34,099 nucleotides of DNA from Neoconidiobolus thromboides FSU 785 (lineage: Eukaryota; Entomophthoromycota; Entomophthoromycetes; Entomophthorales; Neoconidiobolaceae). This document shows positions 9,611 to 20,525 of the stretch, piece after piece. The notes under the pieces were generated by a model that was not told where the DNA came from, ran no database searches, and saw only the letters and a list, made by a program, of their open reading frames with translations. Positions within the stretch are counted from its first letter, which is position 1. The number at the start of each line of letters is the position of its first letter. The stretch covers positions 1 to 34,099 of the forward strand of contig MU626463.1 in NCBI GenBank assembly GCA_025603075.1, in the 5' to 3' direction. The position numbers and the translations under genes are program-made.

Positions 9611-12288
9611 TTAAAAGTTTTTAACTTCTCCTTGAAAAGTATACTGTTTTGAATTTAATTGAAAGGATAATATATAGCGATATTTCACTTCATTTAAATT
9701 ATTATTAAAATAAATTTCCACTGGTAAAGATACATGACCTATTTTAGGTAATAAATAGGTACCACTAATTCCTGAAATAACTGTTTTTAAACCCTAAAAA
9801 AAGTATTATTAATAAAACATTTATTATTATGTTAGATATTAAATCATAAATACATTAACTTACTTTAGGTACAGCTAATTTAAAATCCAGTTGTTCCATT
9901 TTAAAATTCGATAAATTATTAAAATTAAATTGAATAAATACTATATTTTCTTGTACAAAAGAAGTAGTCATTATTCGTACAAATTCATTTTCTAATACTT
10001 TCTTTTGTTTAACTTCTCCATTACTCATTCCTTCATTACTTTCATTTCCAATTAATCCATTATCCTCTAATAAATTTGTATTAAAATTATTTAAATTGGA
10101 ATTATTACTATTATTCATTGGAGATTCCTCATTATCTGATAATTTAGGAGAAGTATTATTAGATTGTAATAAAACAGGTTGTGGTGTACTTGGTGCTGGG
10201 GTAATTGAATTGCTTGAAGCAATAGAACCAAAACTTAACCCTTCTAAACTATCCATAAAATTCAAAGTAGAAGATATTGATGTTTCTGTTTTATTAGATT
10301 GGTATTGTAAAGGGTCTAAAGTATTACTACTATTATTCATAAAATCATCTCCTAAATCAATTAGAGATATTTGTTGGGATTCAGCTTCTTTTTGACTATT
10401 GCTATTATTATTATTGTTACTATTATTACTATTATCATTTGTTATTTCAGATCTTTCCATACTATTTAGTTAGTTATTTAGTTAATATACATGATATCAA
10501 TATTAAGACTAATGTTAATAAATTACCTTATATGATCTTCAAAATAAATTGGATTATGATCAAATATACCCTTTTTTGCATTTTCATATTGTTGATTTAA
10601 TTCGTTTAATTTATCATTTAATTCAAATAATCGATCTTAAATAATAAATTATAAATAATTATAAATAATTATAAATAATTTCCACAATACTTACTAGCAT
10701 GTTCTCCTTCTTCTTCTTCTAATATCAATTTTTGAATCCTTACTTGTGCTGAAGAACATTCATTATATAATTCCTGTAATTAGAGTAATCAGTATTAATT
10801 GAATAAAATAATGATAATAACAATTACTTGAATTCCACGATCAAATTCCATTCCAGGAATTAATCTTTCACTTAATGTTTCAATCGATCTTTGTACATTC
10901 AATAATTGCCTTTCAACTAAAGATTGATAGTTTGGTCGTTTTTCAATTTCCTGATTAGAGTGATTTTAAATATGTTATCATTGTCATTATTGAATTCTTA
11001 CATAACCCGATAATAATTTCATTAATTCATTAGCTTTGACTAAATCGGCTGGGGTACCTCGTCGTATATGTTCTTGTAATTTCTTTGTATTAAAAATTAA
11101 CAATTAATAGCTAAAATTTATTATCATTCTGTCTTACCGCTGATAATGCTTCTTTATCCGCTTCTTCTAATTCTTCAGCAGAACAGAATGCCTATCATAA
11201 AGTTAATATCCTTTATCAATCTTAACAATTAATCTCAAAAAAAACCTTACTTGTTTTGTTACTAATGTAGATACCCGATCTTGTTTGACATTAGGAAATT
11301 TATATCCTTTATACAAAGTATTAGTATCAAATTAAAATGATAAATATCATTTATTGTTGATTATTTATTTATTTTAGCTTACCTTTGAATATTAAAATAT
11401 TATGCAATTCTGATATTTTTCTAAAATCTTGTTTATAACGAGGTTGAGAACAAAGACCCAGCTTCCATTCATTAATAAATTCTAATATTTTAATTTGAAC
11501 CGATGTTGGGAAAGGCTAAGTTGGATTTATATGAATATAAAAAGGAAAATAAGTAAATAAATATTTCGTTGTTTCGTTATATTAATAAATTATGGTTTGA
11601 CAAAAAAACAGTTAAAATCAATACTCAAAACTTACTGGTGGTACTTCTGGAAATTTCTTAACTAATTCGTTTAAAAACTCTTTTCTTGCAATCTGTAAAT
11701 GAAATGCATAACCACAGTTTCTTATACAAGTATCTAATAACTAAATTAAAGATCAGTTAATATTAACAATAATAAAAATTAAAAGCAATTCTTGAGATTG
11801 TTTCTATGTTAATTAAGGCTAATTACTGTTTAAAGAGATTAAAACTGAACTTACAATCAAAGCCAACATGGCCACTTTTTGATCTCTATTATTAATCAAT
11901 TGAACTAAATATTCCGAGACGTCATGAGGTCTATTGATGAATTTCATTAGTAAAATTCAATAAGATTTATACCATTTGTTTTTAATAGAAAACTATTTAC
12001 ATATTTTGTTTTTTTTTATTAATATATTCGGCAATATCCAAATTTAAGGCCATATCTGGTTCCATTAATCGAATATCACATGCGCGTTCTATTTTTGAAG
12101 GAATTTAAAGATTAGTATTCGTTATAAAGACTTAAATGTTATTAGTGATAGAGAATTTAATCCTTTTTAGTTGATTTAATATATTTAGAGCAACTTGTTT
12201 ACTTACCAACCATTAATGTTAATCTTTCATCATTGGGTATACCTACTGGTAAACCTAAAAATGTACCTAAGGTTTCTAATGCACTCAT
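9611..12288 (-). CDS. GGA2: Gga-type clathrin adaptor (VHS-GAT-hinge-GAE)
   Basis: Thirteen exons read downwards: 12288-12207, 12088-12001, 11930-11855, 11740-11636, 11515-11383, 11306-11251, 11191-11138, 11082-11002, 10950-10828, 10773-10695, 10635-10527, 10461-9864 and 9793-9611. All phases agree and yield 588 residues; yeast Gga2 is 585. Gga proteins are monomeric adaptors at the trans-Golgi that bind Arf-GTP, ubiquitinated cargo and clathrin. The VHS domain is about 25-165 (IERACDIRLMEPDMALNLDI-like start, NNRDQKVAMLALI, IRNCGYAFH, FINEW). A helical GAT region follows at about 190-300, then an Asn/Ser-rich hinge with clathrin-box-like SLIDLGDDF, and a GAE beta-sandwich at about 475-588 (FVRIMTTSF; IQFNFNNLSNFKMEQLDFKL). 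The first 27 residues precede the canonical VHS start. The symbol is by family, since GGA1 and GGA2 cannot be told apart. Confidence 0.9.
10651..10680. repeat. short tandem repeat in a Gga intron
   Basis: Three perfect copies of the 10-mer ATAAATAATT, preceded by a partial copy, lie inside the intron between 10635 and 10695. Length variation here would not change the protein. Confidence 0.8.
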
Positions 12289-12602
12289 ACTTTTATTTTT
12301 GTTTTTATTTTGCTATTGTTTGTTTCCAAATTTAAAAAAAAAGTTTTATTTTTTTATCCTATTTTTGTTCTTAATTATTTTTATTACTTAATTTGTAATA
12401 ATTTCTTAGCCACTAATTTATTACCATTAAATGATTTATTTTTATTTTTTATTTTTATTTTCTATTTGGAATCTAAAGTAACTTTGTAATTATTTCTTAT
12501 TTATTTAACTCCAATAATAAAATACAAAATAAAACGATATATAAAATAAGAAAATAATATTAATATTAATAAATTTATTGTATTTAAAAAAATACTTAGT
12601 GT
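12289..12602. other. intergenic spacer, 314 bp
   Basis: T-rich spacer between the stop of the large membrane protein gene and the start of the Gga gene, both on the minus strand. It must hold the 3' end signals of the first and the promoter of the second. Pyrimidine tracts lie at about 12340-12480; no discrete element can be named. Confidence 0.4.
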
Positions 12603-15503
12603 TCATTGTTCTGATGCTGATCTTTCAACCAAGGGTGATTTTGGCAACAATAAATTATTAGCAGATCTTGATGCGGTTTGATTATTACCTAATCCACTCA
12701 TCTTAGGAGTCACATACGGCGTTGTAGTTTTCAATGAATATTCGGTTCTTGGAGAATCATTAGGCAAATTTAATACCATAGGGGATTGAAAAGGTGGTGT
12801 ATTTGTTTTTTTACTAGCAAATGTAGATGGAGAACCTTGATAATGATTGGATATACTGGGTGAATTATTGGGCGAAGATTCATAATTACCCATTGGTCTT
12901 GGTGATAATCCTAGACTTAATCGTTTATGATTGGGTCTTAAATTAGTATTATTAAACATTGAAGTTGGTCTTGGTTGATTTGGACTTAATAAGCTACTAC
13001 CATTTTCAGATAATATAGGTGAAAATTTGGTATTTAATTTAGGTAGATTAGAATCAATTGTGCTACTGGAATCTAAACTTGAAATAAAAGAAGTAGATGT
13101 TGTAGTCCCCATATCAGCTCCAGTAGACATTAATTTTGTTGCTCTTTGTACTTGTTCAATATAGGATTTAACTCGCTCTTTTTTAGTTTCTTCTTGATCA
13201 ATTTGATTAATTATATTCTTTTCTATCATTGGAGTATTTGTATTCGTATTCGTATTCGTAGTAGTAGCTATATCTTCCCCTACTTCTTGCATATTTTCAG
13301 TATTAATTTCTTCGATCTTATTCTCAATATTATTTTGTTCCATTATTTCTTCTTCTTCTTCATCTTGAATACCTTCTAGTTGCCCAACTCTTTTGCCTTT
13401 ATCTAATGAATCTCTTATATAAAATGAAGCTTGTAACGTACTTGTAGAAGTTCCCCTTTCCATTTCACTTAACATTTGGTTAATTTCCTGTAAAGATTCT
13501 TGTTCAGATATTACATTAATACTAGGTGGCGTTTGATTTAGTTCTTTATTACTAATTGGTAATAACCCAGTACTTTTATTTAAAAAGGAACGTTCACTTT
13601 CACTTGTATAATCAGAATTAGCAATCAATTCTTGTGATAAATGATAAATTGGTATATTGGCTTCTCCTTGTATTTCGTTTTCATTATAGCCTGAATCCTT
13701 ACTTTGTTTATATTGTATAGTATCCCCATCATTATCTTTAGATATCTCTGATACTGAAGTTTCTTGATAATCTGCTAAATAATAATCCGATTCAGCTAAT
13801 ATTTTTTGACCATTAATATTAGTGGTATCTGTTGATGTATCTGTTTGTTCATGGTCAAGTTGTCTTTTGTTATTCAATATGGGATTAAGTTGAGGAGTAG
13901 AATCTTCTGCTTCTTTTAATGGAACTACAGCTGATATATCTGATTTTTGGTGATCCATTTTTACAGGTATTTTACCAAGGTTATTATTGTTATAATTATT
14001 ATTATTATTATTATTATTAATAGATTGTAAACTACTCTTTTCTGAAATAGGATCTTGATGTTGTTGCAATAATAGATTATTAGGCGGAGGTATATAAGTT
14101 ACTGTTTCTGATACTAATTGATTTTGATTTGAATTAGATCTTAAATTACTATCTAATATTGGTTTCATACTTTCCATATATAATTGACTTTTTAAATGCA
14201 AATCCTCTCTTGGATAAATTGATAATATAATTAATATATTAATCCAAGGTAATGAAAAATATTGAAACCAATTTAATAAACTTAATACCCATGGAGAATA
14301 AATGTTATTATTATTTAATTGGGATAAATTATAATAAAATAATACATTAGAAATAGAATGTAATAAACAAAATATAATTAATACAATCAATGTTTCTAAT
14401 ATATAGTTAATGATATTTTCTTTAGATATCAAAGGTTGCATCAATGAATTATAATAAATTGTAGAATTAGAATTAGAATATTGTCGAACAGTTATTGGTA
14501 AATTGGCATTTTCTTTCCTAAATTTACGTTTTAAAAAATAAAAGCAACAAAATAACATGATCAAACAAATTGACATAAATTCCGCATCTAAAAAATATTG
14601 AGATATCAATACAGAATATAAACTGTGACTATTGTAAGCTAAGATACGTATTAATATCATAGCTAATATTGATAAAGGGGCATAAATATAACCTAATTTT
14701 GATAACCAAGTACTCCAAGATAACAAAAATGTTTTAAATAAATTAGCTGGTAATCTACGATAAATTGAAGCTGGGAAATCAAAGATAAATAAAATCAAAG
14801 CAGTAATTAAAAAAGCTCTAGAAAAATCAAACAACATAGAAGAAGCATATAAAATATTTTGCATCATAACATCCTTTGAATAAATTAACAACAAACTATC
14901 AATATGATTATTACGATTAATAGACGGATGGGGATTAAAAGAATCTTCTAAATAAGGAAATATCCATGAATACCTTAATTTACATTTTAAATAACTTTGA
15001 TGAAATGAGGATAATAAATGTAATATTAGTAATATTAAAGACAAATTACAACATAATAATATAAACAATCTTAATAAGGGTTTGATATTAATTTCTTTTT
15101 TTCGAATTGGAAACTCTTCACTTGAATTATTATACTGTATTTGTTCATCTATTGTTTCATTACTATTTTGTCTACTTATATTTCGTACTACTCCTACTCC
15201 AATTGATTTTATATCATTAATACCATAAGTTGTTAAAAATCTATAATTAATCCATATAAATGATAATATACATAATATCATTATATACAATGCCATTGAT
15301 GTATTAACTATTTAATTATCAGTATAGATATCAACTATTATTATAATATTAAGTTACCTGGACAAGGTATCATTTGATCCTTTATAACTGTACTACTTAA
15401 TATAATACCATCATCACTAACAAGTTGACCATCAGGTTGATCTAATAGAATTATTTAGATGTAACTAAACCAATTATATATAATAAATACCTATTAAACT
15501 CAT
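12603..15503 (-). CDS. seven-helix membrane protein with long low-complexity tail
   Basis: Predicted exons are 15503-15491, 15441-15358 and 15307-12603, giving 933 residues. The first two exons add an N-terminal MSLIDQPDGQLVSDDG... segment that ends IPCPVNTS, a possible N-glycosylation site just before the first membrane helix. Seven hydrophobic segments follow at about residues 37-57, 105-130, 180-208, 235-255, 273-290, 325-350 and 360-388. The C-terminal tail of about 530 residues is hydrophilic, rich in Ser, Asn, Thr, Gln and Glu, with poly-Asn and TNTNTNT runs and SP motifs near the end, likely cytoplasmic and phosphorylated. This is the outline of a G-protein-coupled receptor or other 7TM sensor, but no family signature was recognised. 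The loop between helices 1 and 2 (~45 residues) is long for a GPCR. Translation from the in-frame ATG at 15296 would lose the N-terminus. Confidence 0.75.
13234..13260. repeat. coding hexanucleotide repeat
   Basis: GTATTC-type units in tandem encode the TNTNTNT run in the cytoplasmic tail of the seven-helix protein. Being in multiples of three, slippage here changes tail length without frameshift. A separate TTA/ATT run at about 13990-14030 encodes poly-Asn in the same tail. Confidence 0.7.
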
Positions 15504-16490
15504 TCAAATAAATATTGAAAATAAAATGGAAAATAAACAATTAAAAAAATAAAGAAAGAAATTGATAACTAATTGATCATATAGTAATATTTCGAAAACG
15601 ACTCATTCAGTGCCATAGTTAATTTCTTAAACTTACTCAATTTCTATTTATTTAAAACTATTTAAAAAGTTTGATCTTTTTATTTTTTTATCCTTGTTTG
15701 TTTCACTTGAGTGAAATTAGTAAAGTAGCCAATCAATTTTAACTATTTGAAGTTTTATTTTTTTTTGACTAAACTAAACTGGTTAACGGGTAATTTTTTT
15801 AGTTTTAGTTCAAACTTTTTTTTAAAAGTTTGTATACTTTTTTAAATAACCCAGTTTTTTGATATCAATTGTATTTTTATCTTATTTATTTATAGGGATA
15901 ATGAAAATAAATTGAGTTAAATTATAAAAAATAGTTGTTGTAAACACCACTATAATTTAATGAGTTTAACTATACCTATATTGATATTGATCTAATTGTA
16001 CAATAAGTTAATGTAAATAAGGACTAACTAAATTGTCATTAAAATAAATTTGTTCCAAATGTTATTGGAATAGTCATTAATAAAACACTGAAACATTTTA
16101 ATAATAATTAAATTGTAAAAAACTTTGGAAATTACGTAGGGTGGCTTACTTTTCTTATTAACTCAACAGTATAATTAATTAAATTTTTCATTAAATATCC
16201 TATTTATACCCTTTTCAATATAGTCTCGTTGATTATTGGAATATTGGATCACAAAATTGGATGATAATCCCATATATATCTCAAGGGCTTCGAAGCTCCT
16301 AATTCCATTGCCATGCAACTTTTCAGTTGTTAAAGTAGCGCAAGATAAATTCAATGCTTAAGCAATAAAAGGGGGAAGTTTTAAAGCCTTCCCAAACAAA
16401 AATAAGATAAAAGTATGTTGAACTAGATTGATTAGGCCAACTTGATAAGTTTAAAAGCGTAGTCTGTTTATGAATATAAATAAAAAATTA
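15504..16490. other. intergenic, no gene seen
   Basis: AT-rich sequence with stop codons in all frames. T-tracts at 15670-15860 lie upstream of the minus-strand membrane protein gene and may belong to its promoter. No RNA gene, repeat copy or protein match was seen. Confidence 0.5.
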
Positions 16491-16652
16491 TTAATGAAAA
16501 GAAATTCCAGAGGGAAAAATCCAATCGTTTATATACCTTCTACGAATATTAAATTTATTATCAACTTTCTTATTGACCTTCTTTACATCATTTTCCGAAA
16601 TGCATTCAACTTCTGTTGAATCTTGTTTAATTATAGCATCAGATTCCAAAGA
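16491..16652 (-). pseudogene. orphan exon-like ORF, unknown protein
   Basis: A minus-strand open frame of 53 codons plus stop follows a good acceptor (AAATCTTTTAG at 16663-16653). It reads SLESDAIIKQDSTEVECISE at its start and ends RRYINDWIFPSGISFH. Its composition is protein-like (charged linker, then an aromatic end) and unlike the surrounding AT-rich noise, but no convincing upstream exon with a start was found. It could be the last exon of a small or decayed gene, or a gene remnant. No family was recognised. Confidence 0.3.
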
Positions 16653-17957
16653 CTAAAAGATTTAATTAGTGACGCTGACACTGAGTGAGAAATAGTCATA
16701 ATAATTGTAAAGTAGCTTAGAAAAATACTTATTAATATCAACAAAAATAATAAATGTTATAACATAAGGTTATTATGTTAAATGCTTAATTGCTTCCACT
16801 TGAATTACAAAAAAATACTTTTTTATTAACTTATTTTTAAACTTCTAGTTTTAAAATATTATTTTTTTATCTGTCAACTTTTTTGATTCAAACATAGTTG
16901 GCATTCATTTAGCGATATTGTGTTTTATTTTTGTTACCTTAAAGATGCTATTTTTAGCTACTAGTCTGAAAAAAATATAACAATTCATGACTATTAGTTT
17001 AATTCTACTGTTTTAAACTTTATTTTTTTATTTCTATAATCCATTAAGTTCCCATGATTATCAAGTATATTAGCTTAATAACTTTCTTTTAGTTTGCTAT
17101 TCCTCTAATTTTTCGTATAAAGTAAAAATAACGTAGACATCCCTTTATGATCAAAAATATAATCAAACTAATAAACTCAATAAATTCGACCTGCCTTTAT
17201 ATATAATAAATAACTACTTTAAGTCACATTCTCATATTATTTTATCCATTGTATGGGGACCTATTTTAAGAATTTTACTAACAATCTTTCCGCTCAAATA
17301 GTTCTTTAAAAAATGAAAAAAGTGGTGAGCAAAAAAACATCCCCCATATCGTACCTGTCAATGCTAAACTCCTTGGTTTATCTATTTTTAAATTTAATAT
17401 CTTCGAAATTGTTCTTTTATTAAAAAACAAAAAAAGAAGTGCTAAATTTAGCCTGAAAAGTCGAACGTAGATAGATTTTTCAACTTGTTAATAGAGGAGG
17501 TGATGAAGGCAAGAGAAAAGCAATTGAAGAACCTTTAGAAAACCATGTTGTTGTGATTTAAATAAGGAAAGCAATTTCTTTTTTGAAGGATTCAAAACAA
17601 GAGAAAGAGGGCGAAGAAGGAGTGGCTTCTTAATTCATTTTTATTTTTATTTAAATTCGCTACTGATTTTTATAAAACAAAAAGGATAAAACAACCTTTT
17701 AGAGGCTTATCTGGTTTATAGCGAATAAGCTCACTTCTTCTTATAAACAACAACCGTCCTTCAATTACATTTCTATTTATAATTCGCCTCTTCAGTATTT
17801 TCTTTAGTATATAGATAGAAACACAAAGACGCTCCATCTTCGAATTTGAAAAGCCTAAGATTGATTCCTTTATTATTTCTACAGCTTTTGGTTTCATTAC
17901 AAGAAAAAAAATGAAAAGTAAAAAACACAAGTTGGATCGAAACATTTACCGATGCTG
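16653..17957. other. intergenic, contains one small element
   Basis: No convincing gene. One copy of the small inverted-repeat element lies at 17255-17344 and is listed separately. A 91-codon minus-strand ORF at 17670-17945 begins 12 bp past the receptor stop; it has a hydrophobic start but no recognisable family and may be chance. Confidence 0.45.
17255..17344 (-). mobile_element. small inverted-repeat element, copy 2
   Basis: Opposite orientation to copy 1. It starts GGGGACCTATTTTAAGAATT and ends AAAAAAACATCCCC, and the core (TTACTAACAATCTTTCCGCTC) matches the complement of copy 1. It is 90 bp long because about 8 bp are missing near one end. Flanks TGTAT and CATAT are only similar, so the target duplication has decayed or the border is off by a base or two. 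Confidence 0.75.
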
Positions 17958-19079
17958 TTACATTTGTTTCATTCTAATAGCAGTATTTTGATCATCCTCT
18001 GATAAATTTAAATAAATGTTATCATTATCACCAATAGTAGCAGCGGTGGTGATAATAGACGTTAAAGGAACTACAGTAGAGTGCTTAGTTCGAGAACCTG
18101 GTTTTAAAGTAGCAAGCCAATGGCCTCCACTTAAAGCTGCCTTATTGTCACTATTATTACCAATAGGTTGAAATATGTCACCGTTCAACTTTCTTAAGTT
18201 ATATTCATACAAAATTTGTGGAATAGCAGGATCAAACATAAAACAAATAAAGTTTAACCAGCCAGCCGAAGTACTTAGTACGTCACTAGAAAACACTGCA
18301 GCTACTGTTTCTGGAATTTCAGGATCAGTATATATTTCAGTAATAATAAAAAACGGAAATTGAGTTATTAACGGGATGATAGCATAGCTCATTAATCTTT
18401 TGGCTAATAAATCCATATGTTTATTTAAGTTGATGCTATTACTTTGCGCATTACTATTATTGTAAACTGCTTTTTTGGCTCTTAGAGCTAAATATGTTTT
18501 TACAAACACATAAGTACAATAGCTACAACAAACAATGATTGGGATAAGTAATACGGCGTGCATGTAAATAATGCTCCATGGTCTTAGATGGTAATTTTTT
18601 AAGCCGTAGCAGTCATTTACTATATATCCATAGATAATCGAAGGCATATAGCATATAATGCAAATACCAAGTGTACTAAAAGCGTAAATCCAGTGATTCT
18701 GAATCCTTAACAATTTCTTTCTCAAAAACACGGTTTGTAAGTTATAAGCCAAGCATGTAGTCAAGAAGATAAACCATAAATTAGTAAGTTGCTCAATATG
18801 AGGCACAAGAATACAAAAGTTCATATCATGTGCAAACACTTTTGCTTCATTATTTCCGGCTTTTCCATTAATCAAAACTTGCATGTGAAGTAAAGCTAAG
18901 AAATTATATAGGATGTCTGAAATAGATATCCAAAGATACAACTTATAACTTAATCTCTCTGCCGCTTTGAATTTTAGTAAGCTCGTTAGTAATATGAAAA
19001 GAAGTAAAATAGCTGCTGAAATAATTGAAACAATCGTGTTGTAATATGTTATTGTTCTTACAATTTCAAATTCATCCAT
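17958..19079 (-). CDS. seven-transmembrane receptor, expanded fungal family (receptor 1)
   Basis: Intronless, 373 residues. Seven hydrophobic segments lie at about 12-33, 43-66, 95-116, 129-151, 167-190, 226-248 and 262-284, with a short N-terminus and a ~75-residue Ser/Thr/Asn-rich tail. Cys89 at the start of helix 3 and Cys157 (NDCYG) in the second outer loop could form the disulfide usual in GPCRs. Helix 7 carries NFICFMFDPAIP, a likely counterpart of the NPxxY region. A basic third inner loop (LRAKKAVYNNSN...) suits G-protein contact. It is 65% identical (195 of 300 positions, ungapped) to the receptor at 27900-29024. Ligand and G-protein partner are unknown; a G-protein-coupled role is inferred from topology. 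Both copies keep full-length frames, so both are probably functional. Confidence 0.85.
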   Translation of the reverse strand: MDEFEIVRTITYYNTIVSIISAAILLLFILLTSLLKFKAAERLSYKLYLWISISDILYNFLALLHMQVLINGKAGNNEAKVFAHDMNFCILVPHIEQLTNLWFIFLTTCLAYNLQTVFLRKKLLRIQNHWIYAFSTLGICIICYMPSIIYGYIVNDCYGLKNYHLRPWSIIYMHAVLLIPIIVCCSYCTYVFVKTYLALRAKKAVYNNSNAQSNSINLNKHMDLLAKRLMSYAIIPLITQFPFFIITEIYTDPEIPETVAAVFSSDVLSTSAGWLNFICFMFDPAIPQILYEYNLRKLNGDIFQPIGNNSDNKAALSGGHWLATLKPGSRTKHSTVVPLTSIITTAATIGDNDNIYLNLSEDDQNTAIRMKQM

Positions 19080-19740
19080 TATCGTATTTTTTTTACTTTC
19101 CTCAGTTAAATTACTTTTTACTTATATATTTTTTTATTGATAATCAATGTATCTTGTAATTCTATTTTTTTTGAAGGGATGGATAGATGATTTAGAAGTA
19201 CCAAGGCGTGATACTTGTAGGTTTGATCTTAAAATAACTAAATAAAACTTATTGCTTTTATGTAGAAATATTAATATAATTTTATACATTTGTTATCCTT
19301 TAACATTTAGTATCACATTACACCAATATAATAATTTTGGTAGAGCTATAGTGCATCTTTAAAACGATCCTAATACATGAACTATTTCACTACATTTATT
19401 TTCATGTTCTAGAAACAAATTCGACTATAACTTACTATATCAAGTTTACTATTGTTTCCTTTTTATATCAAAATGTGTATATAACTATTTTTCATCTCAC
19501 TCCAGTGTAGTTGAATTGATGTTTGAAACCTACTACTTTCTTCTAAGTGATATAGATATTTCTTATCTACATATTTTAAAAATACATTTTACGTCCATAT
19601 GTTTCTTATTACATATAATAGTCAATATAAAACAAAAAAGAATGAAACTTTTTACTCAAAGCTCATTAACATTATTGCCAAATTAATCTTTTTCAAAAAA
19701 AGGGATCTAACAAAATTGATGTACAATTAGAAACAAGGAT
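19080..19740 (-). repeat. 5' flank of receptor 1, duplicated with receptor 2
   Basis: The upstream region matches 29025-29705 in order and orientation. Shared blocks include TATACATTTGTTATCCTTT (19283 and 29242), GATCCTAATACAT (19365 and 29326), ATATTG/CTATTGTTTCCTTTTT (about 19450 and 29415), CATCTCA and the AACATT-G-TTTCCAAAT-like block near 19670 and 29635. Promoter and any 5' UTR were therefore copied along with the gene. Which blocks are functional sites cannot be told by eye. Confidence 0.7.
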
Positions 19741-20525
19741 CTTAAGGATGTTAGGGTTCAAACTCAGGGCAAGATTATTTTTTGTACTGATTTTTCTGAT
19801 TAATGGGAATAGTTTCTAACTAAAAAGAGCACCAGTCAAATTAAAAAATAATTATAGTTTTAAGCTAATTTTTAAATAAAATATACATTATGTATTATAT
19901 ATATAAATTCTTTACTGGCAGGTTATATTTTTTAAACTAAATCTAATTTTCTATCAAAATCAGTATAGAAAAAGAAGGCACTAGCCTTTTTTGGATAGCT
20001 ACTCTTACCATATGACTTTTGACCCCTTCCATAATTGTTTCAATGCCCTTGTATATTACAAAACTACTGTATGCATTTATGTTTCTCAATGACAAAAAGA
20101 TATACATGTCCCTATTATTAAACTTACCCAACTTATTATCTTAACTTATTTTTTAGCATTGGTTATTTAATCTTTTACACAATTTACAATCATTATAACA
20201 AAAATCTTCAGTATGTATATTGTAGCTTGGTAAATTATATAAACTAATTAATATAGTTTTTGAAAACTTATATAAAGTTAAACTGCTTTTTTATTTATCT
20301 CTTTTTATGTATTTTATTATAGATAATACTTAGCTTTATTTTTACGAAATTAAATTTGAAAAGATTTTTATAGACGTCACAAAATTGAAATTTTGTGTGG
20401 CTATTAGCCACCCAATTAGAAGTCATTTCGAAATATATCAAAATAATTTTTAACTTTCTTTTCAACCTTAAAAGTTAATAATCCAAGTGTAAATTGCTTT
20501 TTCTATAATATTGTGTACCTTAACA
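19741..20525. other. intergenic, contains two adjacent hairpins
   Basis: No gene recognised. At 20378-20397 CACAAAATT-GA-AATTTTGTG forms a perfect 9 bp stem, followed directly at 20398-20410 by TGGCT-ATT-AGCCA, a 5 bp stem. Otherwise AT-rich filler. Confidence 0.5.

Noticed and set aside
10096-10395. 99-codon plus-strand ORF
   Set aside because: Antisense shadow of the low-complexity hinge exon of the Gga gene.
9855-10460. Minus-strand ORF starting MERSEITNDN as a separate gene
   Set aside because: It is exon 12 of the Gga gene; upstream exons join it in phase through the acceptor CTAAATAG at 10462-10469.
17670-17945. 91-codon minus-strand ORF with a hydrophobic start (MFRSNLCFLLFIFFLV...)
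   Set aside because: It begins 12 bp past the receptor stop, has no recognisable domain, and the equivalent position after receptor 2 has nothing similar. A small secreted protein cannot be excluded.
19735-19790. Possible tRNA B box (GGGTTCAAACTCAGGG)
   Set aside because: The T-stem does not pair, no A box or acceptor stem can be formed, and no cloverleaf fits.
19943-20131. 62-codon minus-strand ORF (MGKFNNRDMYIF...)
   Set aside because: No homologue in the duplicated region, no splice partner and no recognisable family; length is within chance for this region.
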